From: a virus
DNA: 29,025 nucleotides
Reading direction: 5' to 3' (one strand)
Virus record (IMG/VR): IMGVR_UViG_3300042453_000121
Location: 1 to 29,025 of that record
Positions 6,055 to 15,286 of the stretch are shown in pieces. The notes beneath the pieces are model-generated. The model was not told the origin of the DNA. It did no database searches and saw nothing but the letters and a program-made list of their open reading frames with translations. The translations under genes and the position numbers were made by a program. Numbering within the stretch: position 1 is the first letter of the stretch; every line of letters begins with the position of its first letter.

Positions 6055-6294
6055 ATGCCTTTGACTATGCAAGATTCTAGCAAATTGGTGGATATGTTAC
6101 GAAGTTCAGCAACTTTGCCAGCCGCCAAAATAGACGGTGATGTATTTGTTCGTGCTGCTCAAAGTGCTGGTATTCCTGATGATATGAATACTTTAAACAA
6201 AATAGTAAATTTAGTAAATCAAGGTAAATCCCCCAACGAAGCCGCCTTAATTGTGGCTGGAAAACTACAAGGAGTTCAAAATGCCACTCGTTAA
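6055..6294 (+). CDS. Small helical protein of unknown function
   Basis: The 79-residue product starts at ATG 6055 behind AAAAGGA. It begins MPLTMQDSSKLVDMLRSSAT and contains a segment DMNTLNKIVNLVNQGKSPNEAAL, giving an all-helical prediction. It overlaps the next gene by 14 bases. The next gene also begins with MPL, but I see no further similarity. No family recognised. Confidence 0.65.
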   Translation: MPLTMQDSSKLVDMLRSSATLPAAKIDGDVFVRAAQSAGIPDDMNTLNKIVNLVNQGKSPNEAALIVAGKLQGVQNATR

Positions 6295-6466
6295 ATCAGG
6301 TAGCAAAGAAGCGGTCGGTAAAAACATCAAGGCTGAGATGAAGGCTGGCAAGCCTAAAAAGCAAGCCGTAGCCATTGCTTTAGCTACTGAGCGTAAATAC
6401 GCTAAAGGTAGCCGTAAGAATAAGCTAGAAGAAGCATACGGTAAGTACATTGAAGAAAAAGCATGA
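6281..6466 (+). CDS. Lysine-rich small protein (DUF6496-like)
   Basis: ATG 6281 is preceded by AAGGAG at the right spacing, making it better than the upstream in-frame ATG at 6251. The 61-residue product is highly basic (KSGSKEAVGKNIKAEMKAGK, then KKQAVAIALATERKYAKGSR). The pattern of G-K-x-x-K-Q-A-V-A-I-A-L is one I associate with the small phage/bacterial family DUF6496. Function is unknown; a DNA- or RNA-binding role is suggested only by charge. It opens a run of four tiny basic genes. Confidence 0.7.
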   Translation: MPLVKSGSKEAVGKNIKAEMKAGKPKKQAVAIALATERKYAKGSRKNKLEEAYGKYIEEKA

Positions 6467-6729
6467 GTAGGCGTGACCAAATCCGTGCTGCAATGGATAA
6501 GCACGATAAGCCTATACCTAAAACTACAAAGGGCAAAGGTCGCAATTACTTATCTACAGAAGAAGGTGCTGGCATGACCGCCAAAGGTCGAGCCGCCTAC
6601 AATCGTAAAAACAACGCAAATTTACAAGCCCCCCAATCTAGTGGGCCACGCCATGATAGTTTCTGTGCAAGGTCTAAAGGCTGGACTGGGGAACGAGGAA
6701 AAGCAGCAAGAGCGAGATGGAGTTGCTAA
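6463..6729 (+). CDS. Small basic protein (DUF6321-like)
   Basis: The 88-residue protein is coupled by ATGA to the preceding gene. It has a GAGMTAKGRAAYNRKNNANL segment and a SFCARSKGW segment, ending in GERGKAARARWSC. The arrangement of a T-A-K-G-x-x-x-Y core, an S-F-C-A-R motif and a C-terminal R-W-x-C is what I know from the aquatic-phage family DUF6321 (name from recall). Two cysteines placed at the end of each half could coordinate a metal, but this is not shown. Function unknown. Confidence 0.7.
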   Translation: MSRRDQIRAAMDKHDKPIPKTTKGKGRNYLSTEEGAGMTAKGRAAYNRKNNANLQAPQSSGPRHDSFCARSKGWTGERGKAARARWSC

Positions 6730-6911
6730 TGAAAAACGGACTATACGCAAACATACACGCCAAGCGTGAGCGGATTAAAGCTGGTTCAGGCGAAAAGATG
6801 AAAAAGGCTGGGGCTAAAGGCGCACCAACCGCCCAAGACTTTAAAGATGCCGCCAAAACTGCTAAAAAGCCCCGCAGACAAGTAATCTCTGACGCTATGA
6901 AGGATATGTAA
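6729..6911 (+). CDS. Small lysine-rich protein of unknown function
   Basis: ATG 6729 overlaps the previous stop as TAATG and has GGAG six bases upstream; the ATG at 6717 is the alternative. The 60-residue product contains NIHAKRERIKAGSGEKMKK followed by GAPTAQDFKDAAKTAKK. I recall this R-I-x-A-G-S-G-E-K-M pattern from many environmental phages next to DUF6321-like genes, always without assigned function. High Lys and Ala content suggests a disordered, nucleic-acid-associated peptide. Confidence 0.6.
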   Translation: MKNGLYANIHAKRERIKAGSGEKMKKAGAKGAPTAQDFKDAAKTAKKPRRQVISDAMKDM

Positions 6912-6912
6912 T

Positions 6913-7059
6913 ATGTTTAAAAAAGAAAAGATTAAACCTGAGAATTCTTTGTTGCAACCGCATAAACAGACCACGCTAGAAAAGAACGAAGATAAGCGTA
7001 TGAAGCGTAAAGCAGCATTGATGAAGCACTTTAATAAGTTTGCAAAGGATATGGCATAA
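6913..7059 (+). CDS. 48-residue basic peptide
   Basis: A short frame from ATG 6913 to TAA 7057-7059 fills the space exactly between the previous stop and the next ATG at 7060. It reads MFKKEKIKPENSLLQPHKQT and ends in a basic helix (KRMKRKAALMKHFNKFAKDM). The lysine-rich composition matches its three upstream neighbours. There is no recognisable family; the compact fit and coupling to the next gene (TAAATG) are the support. Confidence 0.55.
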   Translation: MFKKEKIKPENSLLQPHKQTTLEKNEDKRMKRKAALMKHFNKFAKDMA

Positions 7060-8100
7060 ATGGCTACATTGGCTGAAGTTCTACGCCAAGCTGGATATGT
7101 AACACCCCAAGGTCAGGTGGTAGGCCCACGCACAACCACGGCTCAAACTATGAGCAACTACATTCGTAACATCATTCCTAATGCTGCCCAAAACCTAGCC
7201 CAACAACGCTCAGATATTGACGCTGCCTTAACTATGGGTGACCAAGGCATACAAGTGGGCGATAGAGCCGCATTTGAACGCCAAATGGCTCAAGTACCCA
7301 ATTTGATGGGATTGACCGCTTATCATGGCACACCGCATACTATTAAGGGCAAATTTGACATAAACAAGGTAGGAACTGGCGAAGGCGCACAGGCTTATGG
7401 ACATGGGATGTATTTTGCTGAATCTAAAGACTTAGCTGATGTTTACCGCAAAAAATTGACCAATGAAGCAGGTAATCCAGTTACAGACCCTAATAATTCT
7501 ATTCAACTGCAAATTGGTAGGTTAGAAGACCAAATAAAACAGTTAAAACAATCGGATGACCCTAATGCAGGTTCAATGATTAAAGCCTATCAAAGCAGAA
7601 TTGATGAAATAAATAAGGCTGGCAATCTTTACAAAGTAGATATACCTGATGAATACATTCCTAATATGCTTGATTGGGATAAGCCTATTAGTCAGCAATC
7701 TGATTTGGTTAAAAATGCGTTATTAAATCATCCTGAAGTGCAAAAATATCTTGCAGAAGGTGAAGCAAAGCGTATTGCTATGAACAAAGCACAACCTGCA
7801 AGATTAGAAAAGTTGCCACAAATAGCAAATAAAGTATTTGATGAAAACAGGGTTTCAGGACAACAAGTTGTAGATAGACTAAATCAAGTTATAGGCGACC
7901 CTAAAAAAGTAAGCGAAATGCTTAATGAATTAGGCATTAAAGGCATACGCTACAAAGATGCTATGTCTAGGGGTGCTGATGAAGGCACAAGTAATTTTGT
8001 TGTATTTGACCCCGCAGAAGTCAAAATACTAGAACAAAACAGTAAACCACTAAGCCGCAAAGAAATAATTGAACAAGAATTAGAAAAAGTATCAAAATAG
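7060..8100 (+). CDS. ADP-ribosyltransferase-like protein (ART-PolyVal type)
   Basis: Residues 87-120 hold the pattern AYHGTPH ... GTGEGAQAYGHGMYFAE, with His89 and Tyr118 in the positions of the NAD-binding His and Tyr of H-Y-type ADP-ribosyltransferases. The domain closes with GIRYKDAMSRG and SNFVVFDP near 295-318. I recognise this as the ART domain described in phage polyvalent proteins. The first 85 residues are different, Gln/Ala-rich and of unknown role, and about 130 residues of charged helix are inserted mid-domain. Predicted activity is transfer of ADP-ribose from NAD to a host or phage target; the third catalytic residue is not clear by eye. It lies just before the terminase genes. 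Confidence 0.72.
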   Translation: MATLAEVLRQAGYVTPQGQVVGPRTTTAQTMSNYIRNIIPNAAQNLAQQRSDIDAALTMGDQGIQVGDRAAFERQMAQVPNLMGLTAYHGTPHTIKGKFDINKVGTGEGAQAYGHGMYFAESKDLADVYRKKLTNEAGNPVTDPNNSIQLQIGRLEDQIKQLKQSDDPNAGSMIKAYQSRIDEINKAGNLYKVDIPDEYIPNMLDWDKPISQQSDLVKNALLNHPEVQKYLAEGEAKRIAMNKAQPARLEKLPQIANKVFDENRVSGQQVVDRLNQVIGDPKKVSEMLNELGIKGIRYKDAMSRGADEGTSNFVVFDPAEVKILEQNSKPLSRKEIIEQELEKVSK

Positions 8101-8141
8101 TATTAGAATTTACCCTAACTAAATCAATCACTTGAGGTAGT

Positions 8142-8432
8142 ATGGTTAATAAACAATTAAAAAATAATCCTAAGGGGGCAGGCAGACCAGCAGGAAGCCC
8201 TAATAAAAGCACCGCATTGGCTAGAGAAGCCATAGCACGCTTTGTTGATGGTAATAGCCATAAGTTACAAGAGTGGCTAGAAGCCATTGCTGATGACCCT
8301 AAATACGGCCCTAAACACGCATTTGATTGCTTTATGCAAGTGGCTGAATACCATGTACCTAAACTAGCCCGTACTGAGCATACTGGTAGCGAGGATAAAC
8401 CCATTCGATATGTGGTTACATGGAAGAAGTAA
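8142..8432 (+). CDS. terS: Terminase small subunit
   Basis: The 96-residue protein starts with a basic GAGRPAGSPNKSTALAREAI segment and continues with helices ending EYHVPKLARTEH. The G-R-P-x-G-S-x-N-K start with a helical region and a Lys-Ala-Arg-Thr-Glu end is typical of small terminases of this phage group, which bind the packaging start site and recruit the large subunit. It begins behind TTGAGGTAGT and overlaps the large-subunit gene by 13 bases. The 41-base gap before it shows no clear promoter. Confidence 0.75.
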   Translation: MVNKQLKNNPKGAGRPAGSPNKSTALAREAIARFVDGNSHKLQEWLEAIADDPKYGPKHAFDCFMQVAEYHVPKLARTEHTGSEDKPIRYVVTWKK

Positions 8433-9781
8433 TCGAATATACAGACCTCAATATTGAACTGTATAAGCCTAGAGATGTATTTTTAGACTTTCACGATAGA
8501 ACCCAACGATGGGCTGTGATTATTGCCCACCGCAGGGCTGGCAAGACTGTAGCCTGTATTAACGATATTCTTTGGCGAGCTTTGACCGAAACTAAGGAAA
8601 ATGCCCGATATGCGTATATTGCCCCTTACTATGCCCAAGCTAAGTCTATTGCTTTTGATTACCTTATGCAGTTTAGTGAGCCTGCACGGGTTAAGCACAA
8701 TATTTCAGAGTTGTGGGTCGAACTATTTAACGGGGCTAGAATTCGTTTGTTTGGTGCAGACAATCCTGACGCACTTAGGGGTTTATACCTAGATGGCGTA
8801 GTGCTTGACGAATATGCCGACATGAAGCCAAAGATATGGGGCGAGGTTATCCGACCATTACTGGCTGACAGGCAAGGTTGGGCTACCTTTATCGGCACAC
8901 CAAAAGGCCACAACACCTTTTACGACATATACCAATACGCCACGCTAAACAAGGATGAGTGGTATAGCACCGTCTTACGGGCTAGTAAAACCAAGATATT
9001 GCCCCAAGCTGAATTGGATGATGCTCTTAAATCTATGAGCATAGACCAGTTTCAGCAAGAGTTTGAATGTAGCTTTGAAGCTGCCATACTGGGTGCTATA
9101 TACGGCACGGAGATGCGTTTACTCACCGATGCCGACCGAATCACCAAAGTAGAGTGCGACCCTATGTTTCCTGTACATACAGCATGGGATTTGGGCTACA
9201 ACGATGCTACGGCTATTTGGTGGTATCAAGTGGTGCATGGCGAGATTAGAGTATTGGATTACCACGAAGCACACGGTCAACCCATTATTTACTATGCCAA
9301 CCAAATTAAAGAACGACCTTATGAATATGGCACACATTGGCTACCCCATGATGCTCGTGCAAAAACACTAGCAAGTGGTGGCAAGTCAATAATTGAACAA
9401 TTAATGGATAAATTACCCCTAAAAAGCGGAAATTTGTTTAAAATTGTTCCAAATCTGTCATTACAAGACGGTATTCAAGCTTCAAGGATGGCATTAGCTA
9501 GGACTTGGTTTGATGCCTTTAAATGTCAAGACGGTATTGAGTGCTTGCGACAGTATCAAAGGGAATACGATGAGGATAAGAAAGTATTTCGAGATAAGCC
9601 TAGACATGATTGGACTAGTCATGGAGCGGATGCTTTTAGGATGCTTTCTATTGCTTGGCGAGATGAAACAGAAATTGAAAGACAAAATCAGCCGATTAAA
9701 GGCTTATTTGTCGGACAGACTGATGTGACCCTTGAGGAAATGTGGAAAAGCACACCAAAAACTAATTACCAAAGGTATTGA
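8420..9781 (+). CDS. terL: Terminase large subunit (packaging ATPase and nuclease)
   Basis: The 453-residue protein has an N-terminal ATPase with Walker A AHRRAGKT (36-43), Walker B GVVLDE (126-131) and coupling motif GTPKG (159-163). The C-terminal half has RNase H-fold nuclease acidic residues in AWDLGYNDATAIW (Asp257), probably Asp311 in HDAR and Asp404 in HGADAF. It powers DNA translocation into the prohead through the portal and cuts the concatemer. Length is normal for the family. It overlaps the small subunit gene and is followed directly by the portal gene. Confidence 0.95.
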   Translation: MEEVIEYTDLNIELYKPRDVFLDFHDRTQRWAVIIAHRRAGKTVACINDILWRALTETKENARYAYIAPYYAQAKSIAFDYLMQFSEPARVKHNISELWVELFNGARIRLFGADNPDALRGLYLDGVVLDEYADMKPKIWGEVIRPLLADRQGWATFIGTPKGHNTFYDIYQYATLNKDEWYSTVLRASKTKILPQAELDDALKSMSIDQFQQEFECSFEAAILGAIYGTEMRLLTDADRITKVECDPMFPVHTAWDLGYNDATAIWWYQVVHGEIRVLDYHEAHGQPIIYYANQIKERPYEYGTHWLPHDARAKTLASGGKSIIEQLMDKLPLKSGNLFKIVPNLSLQDGIQASRMALARTWFDAFKCQDGIECLRQYQREYDEDKKVFRDKPRHDWTSHGADAFRMLSIAWRDETEIERQNQPIKGLFVGQTDVTLEEMWKSTPKTNYQRY

Positions 9782-9783
9782 GT

Positions 9784-12063
9784 ATGAAAGATACGCTAAA
9801 CAAGACTTACGAAGATTGGTACAACACCATTGCCCAGTATGACAAGTCATTTCGGGAATGGGAAGCTAGAGTACCCCGTATTATCAAGCGTTATCGTGAT
9901 GACAGCCGTACCCGCAATAACCCAAATGCTCGCTTTAATATCCTTTGGTCTAATGTTCAGGTTATCAAGCCAGCTATCTTTGCTAGACTGCCCCGCCCTG
10001 ATGTAAGTCGTAGATTCCGTGATAACGACCCGATTGGGCGTGTAGCGTCAATGATGCTTGAACGGGCCTTGGAGTATGAGGTTGAGCATTACCATGACTA
10101 TCGTTCAGCAATGGATAACGCTGTGCTTGACCGCTTATTGGGTGGGCGTGGCACGGCATGGGTTCGTTATGAGCCACACATCGTTGCAGAACAAAACGAC
10201 CTAAACACAGGATTGGCTGGTCAAGATGTAGGTAATGGAGTACAGATTACAGAGGATGCCGATGAAGCCGAAACGCAAGACGCTGAACTATTGGAATCGC
10301 AGGAAAGAATTGAGTATGAGTGCGCTCCCGTGGACTATGTTCATTGGCGGGATTTTGGTCATACTGTTGGTCGAACATGGGAAGAAGTAACAGCCGTATG
10401 GCGTAAAGTCTATATGAGCCGCCAAGCCCTGATTGACCGCTTTGGCGAAGAAGTAGGCGGTAAGATTCCGCTAGATACTAAGCCTGACACGGACAGATGG
10501 GCTACCAAACAGATGGTTGCCGAGCATTACCAAGCCTGTATCTATGAAATTTGGGATAAAGAGCAAGGCAAAGTCTTTTGGATTAGCAAGTCAATGGGTG
10601 AGATTCTTGACGAGAAAGATGACCCATTACAGTTAGAAGGCTTTTTCCCTTGCCCTAAACCTATGTACGCTACGCTGACAACTGACAGCTTAGAGCCTGT
10701 ACCTGACTTTGTTCTATATCAAGACCAAGCCAAGCAATTAGATACATTGGCTGACCGCATTGATGGCCTTGTAAACGCTCTGAAAGTTCGTGGTGTTTAC
10801 GATGCTTCCGAGCCAAGCCTTGCACGATTATTTTCTGAGGGTGAGAACAATACCTTGATTCCAGTCAAGAACTGGGCTGCCTTTGCTGAGAAACAGGGCA
10901 TGAAAGGTGCTATTGACCTTGTAGATATAACCCCAATCGCCCAAGCTCTGACGATGGCTTATCAGGCAATGGAGCAAATCAAGGGTCAAATCTACGAGAT
11001 TATGGGTATTGCCGACATTCAGCGTGGTCAAACCGACCCCAATGAAACGCTTGGCGCACAGATTATCAAGTCCAATAATGCTGCTGGCAGATTAAAGAAT
11101 ATGCAACACGCAGTCGTGGACTTTGCTACCGAACTGCTCAGTATTAAAGCACAGATTATCTGTAAGCATTTCACAGACGATACGATTGTCAAGATTAGTG
11201 GTGCAATGCAACTAAGCCCACAAGACCAAGCCTTAGTACCGCAAGCCCTACAGTTATTGAAAGACGAACCTGCTAAGAACTTCCGCATTGAAGTCACTAG
11301 CGATTCAATGATTTATCAGGATGAGCAACAAGAAAAGGCTGACCGTGTTGAGTTCTTATCAGCCGTTAGCCAGTTTATGAACAATGCGTTGCCGATTGCT
11401 ACAACCGCACCTGAATTAACCCCATTACTGATGGAAATGCTCAAGTTTGGTGTTACTGCGTTTAAAGCTGGAAAAGGTATGGAAGGGCTTATTGATGAAA
11501 CTGCCGACCAATTTAGAAATCAAGCTAAAGCGATGGAAAACCAACCCAAGCCACCCCCAGTTGAGGTGCAAAAGATTCAGGCTCAATCACAGGCTAAGAT
11601 TCAAGAAATGCAGATGTCAGTCCAGCTTGAACAGCAGAAGATGGCTGCTCAGGTTGAATTGGAGAAAGCTAAACAAGAGTATCAGGCACAAGAGAATCAG
11701 CTTAAATTCCAACTGGAAGAACAGCGTAATGCTCAAGAGCGTGAGATGGAAATGAAGCTGGCCCAAATGAAGATGATGACCGAGCGCAATACTCAGTTGC
11801 TATTGGCTTACATTAACAACGGAGCTAAGATTGAAACCGCCCGTATTTCTGCTGGTGTAGATAGTGGTGAGGGTATAGCCGAAGAATACACAATGGATGA
11901 GGACATGATTAAGGCTCAAGAACACCCATTAGCCCCGATTGCTAACGCTATTGCACAAGGTAACCAAGAAATGACAGCTACTTTAGGTGCTTTAATAGAT
12001 AGACTAAACCAACCTAAACAAGTTCTCCGTGATGAAAATGGCAAGATTGTAGGGGTTCAATAA
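9784..12063 (+). CDS. Portal protein, P22-type, with long C-terminal coiled coil
   Basis: The 759-residue protein has the pattern of P22-like portals: an N-terminal helical region with [21 protein letters not shown], a [18 protein letters not shown] strand, a [10 protein letters not shown] segment and a [21 protein letters not shown] clip/stem region. It forms the dodecameric ring at the head vertex. Residues about 595-690 are a long Gln/Glu/Lys-rich coiled coil ([18 protein letters not shown]...), similar to the barrel that extends into the P22 head. ATG 9784 has AAAGG about 8 bases upstream; TTG 9778 is the alternative. The stop overlaps the fibre start as TAATG. Confidence 0.88.
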   Translation: MKDTLNKTYEDWYNTIAQYDKSFREWEARVPRIIKRYRDDSRTRNNPNARFNILWSNVQVIKPAIFARLPRPDVSRRFRDNDPIGRVASMMLERALEYEVEHYHDYRSAMDNAVLDRLLGGRGTAWVRYEPHIVAEQNDLNTGLAGQDVGNGVQITEDADEAETQDAELLESQERIEYECAPVDYVHWRDFGHTVGRTWEEVTAVWRKVYMSRQALIDRFGEEVGGKIPLDTKPDTDRWATKQMVAEHYQACIYEIWDKEQGKVFWISKSMGEILDEKDDPLQLEGFFPCPKPMYATLTTDSLEPVPDFVLYQDQAKQLDTLADRIDGLVNALKVRGVYDASEPSLARLFSEGENNTLIPVKNWAAFAEKQGMKGAIDLVDITPIAQALTMAYQAMEQIKGQIYEIMGIADIQRGQTDPNETLGAQIIKSNNAAGRLKNMQHAVVDFATELLSIKAQIICKHFTDDTIVKISGAMQLSPQDQALVPQALQLLKDEPAKNFRIEVTSDSMIYQDEQQEKADRVEFLSAVSQFMNNALPIATTAPELTPLLMEMLKFGVTAFKAGKGMEGLIDETADQFRNQAKAMENQPKPPPVEVQKIQAQSQAKIQEMQMSVQLEQQKMAAQVELEKAKQEYQAQENQLKFQLEEQRNAQEREMEMKLAQMKMMTERNTQLLLAYINNGAKIETARISAGVDSGEGIAEEYTMDEDMIKAQEHPLAPIANAIAQGNQEMTATLGALIDRLNQPKQVLRDENGKIVGVQ

Positions 12064-14903
12064 TGGCTATTACAGTCAAACATAGTAAAGTTAGCACAAT
12101 TCCTGACGAAGCAGATACAAATCTTGTACGCCCTAGTGATTGGAACGCTGACCATACCATAACAGGTACGATAGACATAGCCGATGGTGGTACAGGACAA
12201 ACTACAGCTAATGCTGCTTTTAATGCTTTAGTTCCATCTCAGACAGGCAATGCAGGCAAATACCTAACGACTAATGGAACAGATACTTCATGGGCTACAA
12301 ACCCATTAGGCACAGTTACATCTGTGGCGGCAACTGCTGGAACAGGCATTTCTGTTACTGGAAGCCCAATCACTACTAGCGGCACTTTAAATATTACAAA
12401 TACCGCTCCCGACCAAACAGTTGTATTGAACTCAGGTACAGGTATTAGCACTAGCGGTACATATCCTAACTTTACAGTTACCAATACTGCACCTGACCAA
12501 ACAGTAGCTATTGCTAGTGGTACAGGAATATCTGTTACTGGCACTTATCCTAACTTCACGGTAACTAATACAAGTCCATCGTCAGGTGGTGATGTGGTTG
12601 GCCCTGCATCCGCTACAGACAATGCCATAACAAGATTTGATGGAACTACTGGCAAGTTAATTCAAAATTCAACCGTAACCCTTGACGATAACGGCAACAT
12701 CATTAACGCCAATTCGATTGGGTTAGATACAACCCCTGCAACCGTACCTACGACTGTAGGCACAATGTCTTGGGATGATGGCGATGGAGTGCCAACCGTT
12801 GCTCTTAAAGGCGGCAATGTTAATCTGCAAATCGGTACGCAAGAATACGCACGGGTTTATAACGATAGCGGTACAACCTTAACTAAAGGTCAAGCAGTCT
12901 ATATCTCAGGCGCACAAGGCAACCGTGTAGCAGTAAAACTAGCTAGGGCTGATGTAGAAGCAACATCTTTTGGCACGATTGGATTGGTTGCTGAAACCAT
13001 GACAAGCGGTGCAGAAGGCTTCATTATCGTATCGGGTGCTTTGTATAAATTAAACACACAAGGTTTGACGGCTGGAGCTACGGTATATTTATCGCCTACG
13101 ACTGCGGGTGCAGTTACGACAACTAAGCCCCAAGCCCCTGACCAACTTGTTGTTATTGGTTGGGTTGAGCGGGTTGATAACATCGTAGGGTCTATCTATG
13201 TCAAGATTGACAATGGCTACGAACTAGACGAACTCCATGATGTACGGATTACTAGCCCCCAAAGCGGTAATGTATTGATTTATGACGCATCTACTACCCC
13301 GATTGGCGTATGGAAGAACGCAAACTTAACAGACGGCACAGGCATTTCAATCACCGAAGGGGCGGGTTCAGTCACCATAGCGAATACTGGTGTTACCGCT
13401 CTCTCTGCTGGCACAGGAATATCCGTATCGGGTTCGACTGGTAGCGTAACCGTAACCAACACAGCCCCCGACCAAACGGTAAGCATTACTGGTGCTGGAA
13501 CTACAACGGTAACTGGTACTTACCCTAACTTTACTGTTACAAGTAACGACCAATACACAGGAACGGTTACTAGCGTAGGTGGTACAGGCACAGTAAACGG
13601 TATTACCTTAACTGGAACGGTCACAAGTAGCGGTAATTTGACCCTTGGCGGCACACTATCGAATGTAAGTCTAGCTACCCAAGTAACAGGCAATTTACCT
13701 GTAACTAATCTAAATAGCGGTACTGGGGCAACTTCTAGCACTTTTTGGCGTGGTGATGGCACATGGGCAACACCTAGCGGTGGTGGTATTTCTTGGCAAT
13801 CCGTAAAAACTTCTAACTTTACAGCCGTTGCAAATGAAGCATATCCTGTAAACACAACATCTGCAGCAATTACAGTTACCTTGCCAGCAAGCCCAACAGC
13901 AGGGCAAATTATTACCTTAACTGACTATGCAAGAACATTTGGCACAAACAATCTAACCATTAATCCAAACGGCAACAAGATTCAATCTAGCACTTCTAAT
14001 GTCATTGTTAATACAAGCGGTGCTTCTGTTGGTTTGGTCTACATTGATTCAACTCAAGGCTGGATTGCTTACTATGGTTTTTCTGTTTCGCCTATTGCCA
14101 ACTATTCAGTTGAATATTTGGTTGTTGCTGGTGGCGGTGGGAGCGGTTCAGGTCTTGGTGGTGGCGGAGGTGCTGGCGGTTTATTAACAGGAACAACTAC
14201 ATTAACGGCTGGAACAGCTTACACAATTACATTAGGTGCTGGTGGTGCTGGTGCTGCCGCAGGAACAACAAATAGCGGAACAGCTGGAGCAAACAGTTCA
14301 ATAAGTGGTGTTTCCATTACAGCTACTGGGGGTGGTTTTGGTGGAGGAATTTACTTAAATGGTGGCTCAGGTGGCTCAGGCGGTGGTGGAGGTAGTACAG
14401 ATAATTCAGGGCCTACTCAAAAAACTGGAGGAGCGGGAACATCTGGGCAAGGCAACGCTGGAGGTAATGGGTGTCCAACAACACAAACTGGCTATACCTC
14501 AGGGGGTGGTGGAGGTGCTTCAGCAGCAGGAGCAGCTTCTTCAGGAGCTGTATCAGGCAATGGCGGAAACGGAACTGCATCGTCAATAACTGGTTCTTCT
14601 GTAACTTATGCTGGCGGTGGCGGTGGAGGATGTTTTACAGGAACTGGAACTCCCGGAAATGGTGGAACAGGCGGTGGTGGTAATGGTTCAAGCACTACCA
14701 TAGGGGCTGCTGGCACAGTCAATTCAGGCGGTGGTGCTGGCGGCTCAGGATATGTTACAAGTTATCCCGGAGGAGCATCAGGAGGTTCGGGTATTGTTGT
14801 TGTTAAGTATTTAGGTTCTCAAAGAGGAACAGGAGGTACTGTTACAACAAGTGGTGGCTACACTATTCATACATTTACATCTAGTGGTACATACACAGCA
14901 TAG
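12063..14903 (+). CDS. Long tail fibre / adhesin with 28-residue repeats and a glycine-rich tip
   Basis: The 946-residue protein is a beta-rich fibre. It has an N-terminal [14 protein letters not shown] segment and [16 protein letters not shown] motif common in fibres, three copies of a 28-residue unit ending TYPNFTVT, a domain near 400 rich in Val/Ile, and a [14 protein letters not shown] motif. From residue 690 to about 913 it is dominated by Gly runs ([17 protein letters not shown]), followed by a closing [15 protein letters not shown] motif. Glycine-rich tips of this kind are known from phage adhesins as host-binding modules. It directly follows the portal rather than the tail genes, which is unusual. 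Confidence 0.85.
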   Translation: MAITVKHSKVSTIPDEADTNLVRPSDWNADHTITGTIDIADGGTGQTTANAAFNALVPSQTGNAGKYLTTNGTDTSWATNPLGTVTSVAATAGTGISVTGSPITTSGTLNITNTAPDQTVVLNSGTGISTSGTYPNFTVTNTAPDQTVAIASGTGISVTGTYPNFTVTNTSPSSGGDVVGPASATDNAITRFDGTTGKLIQNSTVTLDDNGNIINANSIGLDTTPATVPTTVGTMSWDDGDGVPTVALKGGNVNLQIGTQEYARVYNDSGTTLTKGQAVYISGAQGNRVAVKLARADVEATSFGTIGLVAETMTSGAEGFIIVSGALYKLNTQGLTAGATVYLSPTTAGAVTTTKPQAPDQLVVIGWVERVDNIVGSIYVKIDNGYELDELHDVRITSPQSGNVLIYDASTTPIGVWKNANLTDGTGISITEGAGSVTIANTGVTALSAGTGISVSGSTGSVTVTNTAPDQTVSITGAGTTTVTGTYPNFTVTSNDQYTGTVTSVGGTGTVNGITLTGTVTSSGNLTLGGTLSNVSLATQVTGNLPVTNLNSGTGATSSTFWRGDGTWATPSGGGISWQSVKTSNFTAVANEAYPVNTTSAAITVTLPASPTAGQIITLTDYARTFGTNNLTINPNGNKIQSSTSNVIVNTSGASVGLVYIDSTQGWIAYYGFSVSPIANYSVEYLVVAGGGGSGSGLGGGGGAGGLLTGTTTLTAGTAYTITLGAGGAGAAAGTTNSGTAGANSSISGVSITATGGGFGGGIYLNGGSGGSGGGGGSTDNSGPTQKTGGAGTSGQGNAGGNGCPTTQTGYTSGGGGGASAAGAASSGAVSGNGGNGTASSITGSSVTYAGGGGGGCFTGTGTPGNGGTGGGGNGSSTTIGAAGTVNSGGGAGGSGYVTSYPGGASGGSGIVVVKYLGSQRGTGGTVTTSGGYTIHTFTSSGTYTA
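12399..12566 (+). repeat. Tandem 84-bp repeat in fibre gene (two units)
   Basis: Residues 113-140 and 141-168 of the fibre are adjacent copies of a 28-residue unit: NTAPDQTV ... SGTGIS ... TYPNFTVT. The DNA has drifted, mostly at third positions, so the duplication is old or under selection for protein sequence. A third copy lies at 13458-13541. Confidence 0.85.
13458..13541 (+). repeat. Third, distant copy of the 28-residue fibre repeat
   Basis: Residues 466-493 read [12 protein letters not shown] ... TYPNFTVT, the same length as the tandem units, about 890 bases downstream of them. Between the copies lies a non-repeat Val/Ile-rich domain, which suggests the fibre grew by internal duplication and domain insertion. 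Confidence 0.75.
14130..14801 (+). repeat. Glycine-rich low-complexity adhesin tip
   Basis: The coding sequence of fibre residues 690-913 is a run of GGN-rich codons with short Ser, Thr, Ala and Asn spacers. Runs of four to six Gly recur at intervals. This composition is known from phage adhesins with polyglycine-helix bundles whose loops vary to change host range. Confidence 0.8.
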
Positions 14904-14911
14904 GTATAAAA

Positions 14912-15286
14912 ATGGGTCATTTTGCTAAAGTTTTAGATGGAAAAGTGGTGCAAGTTATTGTTGCTGACAAAGAGTTTTTTGACACTTTTGTTGATTCATC
15001 ACCAGGCCAATGGTTACGCACCTCTTACAATATGCGTGGTGGCGTTCATTATTTGCCAAATAGTAACGAACCAAATCCTGACCAATCACAGGCTTTGCGT
15101 AAAAACTTTGCTGGAGTTGGCTATACCTATGACCCTGTGCGTGATGCTTTTATTCCACCCCAACCTTATGCAAGTTGGGTTTTAGATGAGTTTTCATGTG
15201 TATGGAACGCTCCAAAACCAATGCCTACTGACGGCAAACTTTACAGTTGGGATGAATCTAAACTAGATTGGGTTGAAATAGTCTAA
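14912..15286 (+). CDS. Fibre-associated protein, common in marine and freshwater phages
   Basis: The 124-residue protein has an N-terminal MGHFAKVLDGKVVQVIVADK, a TSYNMRGGVHYLPN segment, ALRKNFAGVGYTYDPVRDAF, and a proline/tryptophan-rich end with two repeated W-x-W-like motifs (SWVLDEFSCVWNAP, LYSWDESKLDWVEI). I know this pattern from many T4-like and podo-type aquatic phages, where it sits beside fibre genes and has no proven role. A structural or fibre-capping role is inference. It follows the fibre gene by 8 bases and overlaps the next gene as TAATG. Confidence 0.7.
   Translation: MGHFAKVLDGKVVQVIVADKEFFDTFVDSSPGQWLRTSYNMRGGVHYLPNSNEPNPDQSQALRKNFAGVGYTYDPVRDAFIPPQPYASWVLDEFSCVWNAPKPMPTDGKLYSWDESKLDWVEIV

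Noticed and set aside
12239-13855. Several long minus-strand open frames opposite the first fibre gene
   Set aside because: They mirror the repetitive Thr/Val/Gly-rich fibre codons, lack ribosome binding sites and would overlap the well-supported plus-strand gene completely.
14359-14683. Plus-strand open frames inside the glycine-rich tip
   Set aside because: They are alternative frames of GGN repeats giving Val/Gln- or Trp/Arg-rich products; composition is an artefact of low-complexity coding sequence.
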